From NCBI RefSeq assembly GCF_001280125.1, contig NZ_LGEG01000015.1, forward strand, positions 1 to 19,117: DNA of 19,117 nucleotides, given 5' to 3'. The notes beneath the pieces are model-generated. The model saw only the letters and a list, made by a program, of their open reading frames with translations, did no database searches and was not told where the DNA came from. This stretch comes from Streptomyces sp. NRRL F-6492. GTDB taxonomy: Bacteria; Actinomycetota; Actinomycetes; Streptomycetales; Streptomycetaceae. A program made the translations under genes and the position numbers. Shown here in pieces: positions 14,756 to 19,117 of the stretch. Each line of letters begins with the position of its first letter. Positions within the stretch are counted from its first letter, which is position 1.

Positions 14756-15448
14756 GTGACGGGCGCGGGGGGCACGGTCACGCCACTGGCGCGCCTGCGC
14801 GCCGACGGCGACGTACCGGTGGACGTCTCCCGTGTCCCCGCCCGCGAGGCGGCGGAGCGGGAGCTGTCCCGGCCGATGTACCACGAGAACGATCCGAGCC
14901 TCCTCCAGCGCGGCCTGAACCGCTTCTGGGAGTGGCTCGACGCCCTCTTCGGCTCCGCGTCCGAGGCCGCCCCGGGCGGAGTGCTCGGCCTCGTCGTCAT
15001 CGCCCTGGCGGTGGTCGCGCTCGCCGCCGCCCTCTGGTGGCGCCTCGGCACCCCCCGCCGGACGCCCGCCGCCACGGGCGACTCCCTCTTCGCGGACGGC
15101 CCCCGTTCCGCCCGGGACCACCGGGCGGCCGCCGCCCGCCACGCCTCCGCCGGCCGCTGGAACGAGGCCGTCCAGGAACGGATGCGGGCCGTCGTCCGCT
15201 CCCTCGAAGAGCGCGCCCTGCTCGACCCCCGGCCCGGCCGCACGGCGGACGAGGCGGCCGCCGAGGCGGGCCGCTCCCTCCCCTCCCACGCGGACGGCCT
15301 GCGCCTCGCGGCCCGCGCCTTCGACGACGTCACGTACGGCGGCCGCACCGCCGACGAGCCCGCGTACCGCCGCGTCGAGGAGCTGGACACCGCCCTGGAG
15401 CGGACCCGCCCCACCCTCGACACCACTTCCCCGGGGACGCCCGCATGA
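14756..15448 (+). CDS. DUF4129 domain membrane protein
   Basis: The product has 230 residues. A conserved N-terminal stretch SRPMYHENDPSLLQRGLNRF (about 38-57) is followed by an amphipathic WEWLDALFG. One membrane segment lies at about 75-96, and a C-terminal cytoplasmic helical region (about 120-200) with GRTADEAAAEAG and AARAFDDVTYGGR is typical of DUF4129. The function of the family is unknown; DUF4129 often occurs with transglutaminase-like or MoxR/DUF58 proteins. The start is GTG at 14756, 4 bases after the previous stop. The preceding ATG at 14751 is followed at once by a stop. The end overlaps the next gene by ATGA, so the operon is translationally coupled. Confidence 0.85.
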   Translation: MTGAGGTVTPLARLRADGDVPVDVSRVPAREAAERELSRPMYHENDPSLLQRGLNRFWEWLDALFGSASEAAPGGVLGLVVIALAVVALAAALWWRLGTPRRTPAATGDSLFADGPRSARDHRAAAARHASAGRWNEAVQERMRAVVRSLEERALLDPRPGRTADEAAAEAGRSLPSHADGLRLAARAFDDVTYGGRTADEPAYRRVEELDTALERTRPTLDTTSPGTPA

Positions 15449-16656
15449 GCGGCGCGCCCACCGGCACCCCGGCGTCCGGCACCACGTCGACCGCCCCCTC
15501 CGCCCGCAAGATCTGGACCCGGGTCCGCGGCGCGGCCCTCGTCGCCGCCCTGATCCTGATCGGCGGCCTCGTCCTCGCCACGGTCCGCTCCGACGGCGCC
15601 CACGGCGCCCTCGACCCCCGCTCCACCGACCCCCACGGCAGCCGGGCGGTCGCCGAGCTCCTCAAGGAGCGGGGCGTCACGCTCACCCTCGCCACCACCC
15701 TCGACGAGGCCACGACGGCCACACACTCCGGGACCACCCTCCTGGTCACCACCCCGGATCTGCTGACGGACGCTCAGCGGTCCACCCTCCGCTCCACCAT
15801 GGAGAACTCCGCCGGACGCACGGTCCTCCTGGGCGCGGGCTCCCCCTCCCTCGGCACCCTGGCCCCGGGAGTCACCGGCGCCCCCGGCGCCACCGTCACG
15901 AACCTCGCCCCCGCCTGCACCCTGCCCGCCGCCACCCGCGCCGGCAGCGTCGACCTGGGCGGCGAGCGCTACGAGGTCGCCCCCGGCACCAGCGCCGACT
16001 CCTGCTACCCCTCCAAAGGCCTGCCGACCCTGGTCCGCCTCCCCGGCACCGGCACCACCGACACGGTCCTCCTCGGCTCGCCCGACCTCCTCCACAACAC
16101 CCGTCTCGACCAGCAGGGCAACGCCTCGCTCGCCCTGCAACTCCTCGGCTCCCGGCCCCATCTCGTCTGGTACCTCCCCTCCCTGTACGACGCCTCCGCC
16201 GACGCGCCCGAAGACGACACCACCGGCAGCTTCCTCACGCTCATCCCCTCCGGCTGGCTGTGGGGCACGCTCCAGCTCGCGCTCGCGGCCCTGCTCGCCG
16301 CCGTCTGGCGCGCCCGCCGCCTCGGCCCCCTGGTGACCGAACGGCTCCCCGTCGCCCTCCGTGCCTCCGAGACCACCGAGGGCCGCGCCCGCCTCTACCG
16401 CAAGGCGAACGCCCGCGACCGCGCCGCCTCCGTCCTGCGCACCGCGACCCGCACCCGGCTCGCCCCGCTCCTGGGCGTCCCCGCCCGGGACGCCCACTCC
16501 CCCGCACTCCTCCTCCCCGCGCTCTCCGCCCGTCTCCCCGGGACCACCGCGGACTCCAAGGACCTCCTCTTCGGCCCGGCCCCCGCCGACGACTCCACCC
16601 TCATCCGCCTGGCGGACCAACTCGACGCCCTCGAAAGAGAGGTACGCACCTCATGA
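15445..16656 (+). CDS. DUF4350 domain membrane protein
   Basis: The product has 403 residues. A Ser/Thr-rich start precedes TM1 (about 28-47). Next is LDPRSTDPHGSRAVAELLKERGV (about 56-78) and a Rossmann-like segment TTLLVTTPDLL, the DUF4350 region, which is thought to resemble the glutamine-amidotransferase fold without a clear catalytic triad. The extracytoplasmic part holds two cysteines (PACTLP and DSCYPSKG) that could form a disulfide. TM2 is about 268-288 (GWLWGTLQLALAALLAAVW), followed by a cytoplasmic tail with ERLPVALRASETTEGRARLYRKA. The ATG at 15445 overlaps the preceding stop as ATGA; the longer frame upstream is the antisense-free shadow of DUF4129. Its stop again overlaps the moxR ATG. 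Function is unknown, probably a membrane partner of the MoxR ATPase. Confidence 0.85.
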   Translation: MSGAPTGTPASGTTSTAPSARKIWTRVRGAALVAALILIGGLVLATVRSDGAHGALDPRSTDPHGSRAVAELLKERGVTLTLATTLDEATTATHSGTTLLVTTPDLLTDAQRSTLRSTMENSAGRTVLLGAGSPSLGTLAPGVTGAPGATVTNLAPACTLPAATRAGSVDLGGERYEVAPGTSADSCYPSKGLPTLVRLPGTGTTDTVLLGSPDLLHNTRLDQQGNASLALQLLGSRPHLVWYLPSLYDASADAPEDDTTGSFLTLIPSGWLWGTLQLALAALLAAVWRARRLGPLVTERLPVALRASETTEGRARLYRKANARDRAASVLRTATRTRLAPLLGVPARDAHSPALLLPALSARLPGTTADSKDLLFGPAPADDSTLIRLADQLDALEREVRTS

Positions 16657-17636
16657 GCGCCCCGACCCCCGAGACGGCTGCGAACTCGGACGGCGCCCGC
16701 GCCTCCCTGGAAGCCCTGCGCGCCGAGATCGCGAAGGCCGTGGTCGGCCAGGACCCCGCCGTCACCGGTCTCGTCGTCGCCCTGCTGTGCCGGGGGCACG
16801 TCCTCCTCGAAGGCGTCCCCGGGGTCGCCAAGACCCTGCTGGTCCGCTCGCTCGCCGCCGCGCTCGAACTGGACACCAAGCGCGTCCAGTTCACCCCCGA
16901 CCTGATGCCGAGCGACGTCACCGGCTCCCTGGTCTACGACGCCCGCACCGCCGAGTTCTCCTTCCAGCCGGGCCCGGTCTTCACCCACCTGCTGCTCGCC
17001 GACGAGATCAACCGGACGCCCCCGAAGACCCAGTCGTCCCTCCTGGAGGCCATGGAGGAACACCAGGTCACGGTCGACGGAACCCCGCGCCCGCTGCCCG
17101 AGCCGTTCCTGGTCGCGGCGACCCAGAACCCCGTCGAGTACGAGGGCACCTACCCCCTCCCCGAGGCCCAACTGGACCGGTTCCTGCTGAAGCTGACGGT
17201 TCCTCTGCCCTCACGCGCGGACGAGATCCAGGTCCTCACCCGTCACGCCGAGGGCTTCGACCCCCGCGACCTGAAGGCCGCCGGCGTCCGCCCCGTCGCG
17301 GGCCCCGCCGAACTCGAAGCCGCCCGGGCCGCCGTCACCAAGGTCTCGGTCTCCGCCGAGATCGCCGGCTATGTCGTCGATATCTGCCGTGCCACGCGTG
17401 AATCCCCCTCGCTCACGCTCGGGGTCTCTCCCCGAGGCGCCACCGCCCTGCTCTCCACCGCCCGCGCCTGGGCCTGGCTCACCGGCCGGGACTACGTCAC
17501 CCCGGACGATGTGAAGGCCCTCGCTCTCCCCACCCTGCGTCATCGCATCCACCTGCGGCCCGAAGCCGAGATGGAGGGAGTCACCCCGGACTCCGTCATC
17601 CACTCGATCCTCGCCCACGTCCCCGTCCCCCGCTGA
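16653..17636 (+). CDS. MoxR family AAA+ ATPase
   Basis: The product has 327 residues. MoxR ATPases are AAA+ chaperone-like proteins that act with vWA-containing partners to assemble or activate other proteins. Walker A is GVPGVAKT (54-61), Walker B is LLLADEIN (113-120) and sensor 1 is ATQNP (156-160). They are followed by YPLPEAQLDRFLLKL and a C-terminal lid with SPRGATALLSTARAWAWL and DYVTPDDVKALALPTLRHRI. All ATPase motifs are intact. The ATG at 16653 overlaps the DUF4350 stop as ATGA, with a GAGAGG site upstream. It lies directly before a DUF58 gene, the standard MoxR partner. The order membrane proteins-MoxR-DUF58 resembles the Mycobacterium moxR2 cluster (Rv3691-Rv3695, from memory). 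Confidence 0.95.
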   Translation: MSAPTPETAANSDGARASLEALRAEIAKAVVGQDPAVTGLVVALLCRGHVLLEGVPGVAKTLLVRSLAAALELDTKRVQFTPDLMPSDVTGSLVYDARTAEFSFQPGPVFTHLLLADEINRTPPKTQSSLLEAMEEHQVTVDGTPRPLPEPFLVAATQNPVEYEGTYPLPEAQLDRFLLKLTVPLPSRADEIQVLTRHAEGFDPRDLKAAGVRPVAGPAELEAARAAVTKVSVSAEIAGYVVDICRATRESPSLTLGVSPRGATALLSTARAWAWLTGRDYVTPDDVKALALPTLRHRIHLRPEAEMEGVTPDSVIHSILAHVPVPR

Positions 17637-17648
17637 GAACGGCGCCCC

Positions 17649-18959
17649 ATGGCCCTCACCGGACGAACCGCGCTGCTCGCGGCCCTCGGATCGCTCCCCG
17701 TCGGCATCCTCGCCCCCAGCTGGACGGGGATGCTCGCGGTGAACGCGCCCCTCTCACTCGCAATACTGTGCGATTACGCCCTGGCCGCGCCAGTACGAAC
17801 GCTCCAATTCACCCGAAGCGGTGACACATCCGTTCGACTCGGTGACGCGGCAGAAGTCCGGCTCACGGTCACCAACCCGTCCCGCCGCCCCCTCCGCGCC
17901 CAGCTCAGGGACGCCTGGCCGCCCAGCAGCTGGCTCCCCGGCACCGAACAGGCCTCCTCGCGCCAACGCCTCACCGTCCCCGCCGGCGAGCGCCGCCGCC
18001 TCACCACGACCCTGCGCCCGACCCGCCGGGGCGACCGCCGCGCCGAACGGATCACGGTCCGCTCGTACGGCCCCCTCGGTCTCGCGGCCCGCCAGGGCGG
18101 CCACGAGGTGCCCTGGACCGTCCGCGTCCTGCCCCCGTTCACCAGCCGCAAGCACCTGCCGTCCCGTCTGGCCCGGCTCCGTGAACTCGACGGCCGCACC
18201 AGCGTGCTGACCCGCGGCGAGGGCACCGAGTTCGACAGCCTCCGCGAGTACGTGCCCGGGGACGACACCCGCTCGATCGACTGGCGCGCTACGGCCCGGC
18301 AGACCGCGGTCGCCGTCCGCACCTGGCGCCCCGAGCGCGACCGCCACGTCCTGATCGTCCTGGACACCGGCCGCACCTCGGCCGGCCGCGTCGGCGACGT
18401 CCCGCGCCTGGACGCCTCCATGGACGCGGCCCTCCTCCTGACCGCGCTCGCCTCCCGCGCCGGCGACCGCGTGGACCTCCTCGCCTACGACCGCCGCCTC
18501 CGCGCCCAGGTCCAGGGCCGCTCCGCGGGCGACGTCCTGCCCGCCGTCGTCGACGCCCTGGCCCCACTCGAACCGGAACTCGTGGAGACCGACACCCACG
18601 GCCTGGCCGCGACCGCGCTCTCCCGCGCTCCCCGCCGCTCCCTGATCGTCCTGCTGACCGGCCTGGACGCCGCTCCCATCGAGGAGGGCCTCCTCCCCGT
18701 CCTGCCGCGGCTCACCCGGCGCCACACGCTCCTCGTGGCCTCCGTGGCCGATCCGCACGTCGCCCGCATGGCCGCGAACCGCGGCACGCTCGACGGCGTG
18801 TACGAGGCCGCCGCAGCCACCCGGACGCAGTCCCAGCGCACCCGTACCGCAGATCAGCTCCGGCGCCACGGCGTCACGGTCGTCGACGCCACCCCGGAGA
18901 CCCTGGCCCCGGCCCTGGCGGACGCGTACCTCGCCTTGAAGGCGGCCGGCCGCCTCTGA
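17649..18959 (+). CDS. DUF58 domain protein (vWA-like MoxR partner)
   Basis: The product has 436 residues. Two short hydrophobic stretches at the N-terminus (about 8-23 and 26-46) anchor it to the membrane. A beta-rich region (about 55-165) follows, then the DUF58 signature LREYVPGDDTRSIDWRATA (198-216). A vWA-like fold begins at about 233 (HVLIVLDTGRTSAGR); the metal-site motif is the DxGxT/S form usual for DUF58 rather than a strict DxSxS. It starts at ATG 17649, 12 bases after moxR, with only a weak ribosome site. It is the last gene of the operon and converges on the rRNA operon. The function is inferred from its pairing with MoxR: a likely adaptor or substrate-binding subunit at the membrane. 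GC dips briefly near 17760-17850. Confidence 0.92.
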   Translation: MALTGRTALLAALGSLPVGILAPSWTGMLAVNAPLSLAILCDYALAAPVRTLQFTRSGDTSVRLGDAAEVRLTVTNPSRRPLRAQLRDAWPPSSWLPGTEQASSRQRLTVPAGERRRLTTTLRPTRRGDRRAERITVRSYGPLGLAARQGGHEVPWTVRVLPPFTSRKHLPSRLARLRELDGRTSVLTRGEGTEFDSLREYVPGDDTRSIDWRATARQTAVAVRTWRPERDRHVLIVLDTGRTSAGRVGDVPRLDASMDAALLLTALASRAGDRVDLLAYDRRLRAQVQGRSAGDVLPAVVDALAPLEPELVETDTHGLAATALSRAPRRSLIVLLTGLDAAPIEEGLLPVLPRLTRRHTLLVASVADPHVARMAANRGTLDGVYEAAAATRTQSQRTRTADQLRRHGVTVVDATPETLAPALADAYLALKAAGRL

Positions 18960-19026
18960 ACCTCGCCGATCTCTCACCGGGATCCTGAGCAAGGAATCGA
19001 CCGGAGAAAAGGCCCGTAAACGCAGA

Positions 19027-19057
19027 AAAGCCCCGCACCATGACGGTGCGGGGCTTT
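19027..19057 (-). terminator. rRNA operon terminator (possibly bidirectional)
   Basis: A perfect 13-bp stem AAAGCCCCGCACC/GGTGCGGGGCTTT (19027-19039 with 19045-19057) has a 5-base loop. It lies 11 bases past the 5S 3' end. On the minus strand the stem runs into TTTTCTG, giving a U run, so it is an intrinsic terminator for the rRNA operon. The DUF58 operon converges 67 bases away and may also use it. Confidence 0.92.
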
Positions 19058-19068
19058 CCCACAATGAT

Positions 19069-19117
19069 TGTTCGGCGGTGTCCTACTCTCCCACAGGGTC
19101 CCCCCTGCAGTACCATC
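19069..19117 (-). rRNA. rrf: 5S ribosomal RNA, 3' part (truncated by window edge)
   Basis: Read on the minus strand, the last 49 bases match the 3' half of streptomycete 5S rRNA: GATGGTACTGCAGGGGGG, then GACCCTGTGGGAGAGTAG and GACACCGCCGAACA. The 3' boundary is set at the final A by comparison with known 5S ends and may be off by a base or two. The remaining ~70 bases, and presumably 23S and 16S, lie to the right and are transcribed toward this window. Confidence 0.93.

Noticed and set aside
13384..16620. 1078-residue open frame antisense to the MoxR operon
   Set aside because: It is Gly/Arg/Glu-rich and spans four real genes and the intergenic region; a codon-bias shadow.
1..19117. CRISPR arrays, insertion sequences, tRNA genes, phage or defence genes
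   Set aside because: I looked for spaced direct repeats, transposase motifs, terminal inverted repeats and tRNA-like cloverleaf sequence and found none.

Overview
The window is chromosomal core DNA from a high-GC actinomycete, almost certainly Streptomyces or a close relative. GC is very high and third positions are strongly G/C. GTG starts are common, and coupling overlaps (ATGA, or an 11-base overlap at mtrB/lpqB) link genes. Every large ORF matches the neighbourhood I recall from Streptomyces: secA, hpf, comF-like, lpqB, mtrB, mtrA. The same order occurs in Mycobacterium around Rv3235 to Rv3246c. Identifications rest on reading motifs and remembered family sequences; no database search was run.

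Layout, left to right. Positions 1-526 hold the 3' end of an Rv3235-family gene (+). It converges on secA (-, 677-3487), with a tandem repeat and a strong hairpin between them. Two + strand genes follow: a RimJ/RimL-type GNAT acetyltransferase (3727-4311) and a YcaQ/AlkX-like DNA glycosylase (4358-5527). Next, on the - strand, come an orphan LuxR/NarL-type response regulator (5603-6355), long-form hibernation promoting factor hpf (6555-7250) and a ComF-like phosphoribosyltransferase (7545-8348). The mtrA-mtrB-lpqB operon (13199 down to 8623, -) ends at a 21-bp perfect stem preceded by four exact 15-bp repeats.

Divergent from mtrA is a tightly packed + strand operon (13531-18959). It encodes a six-segment membrane protein, a DUF4129 protein, a DUF4350 protein, a MoxR AAA+ ATPase and a DUF58 (vWA-like) protein. 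This operon runs head-on into the 3' end of an rRNA operon, whose 5S gene is cut by the window's right edge.

How the genes fit together. MtrA/MtrB/LpqB is the actinobacterial envelope and cell-cycle two-component system with its accessory lipoprotein. SecA is the export motor, HPF dimerises and protects ribosomes, and the MoxR-DUF58 membrane cluster looks like an envelope-associated AAA+ chaperone system. A paired GTNAC direct repeat just upstream of mtrA is a good candidate MtrA autoregulatory site and lies in the region shared with the divergent MoxR operon. Other leads are a TTA (bldA-type) codon in the AT-richer tail of the comF-like gene and a double palindrome upstream of the orphan response regulator. 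Most of the window is ordinary, conserved actinobacterial core; I saw no phage, IS element, CRISPR array or defence system.
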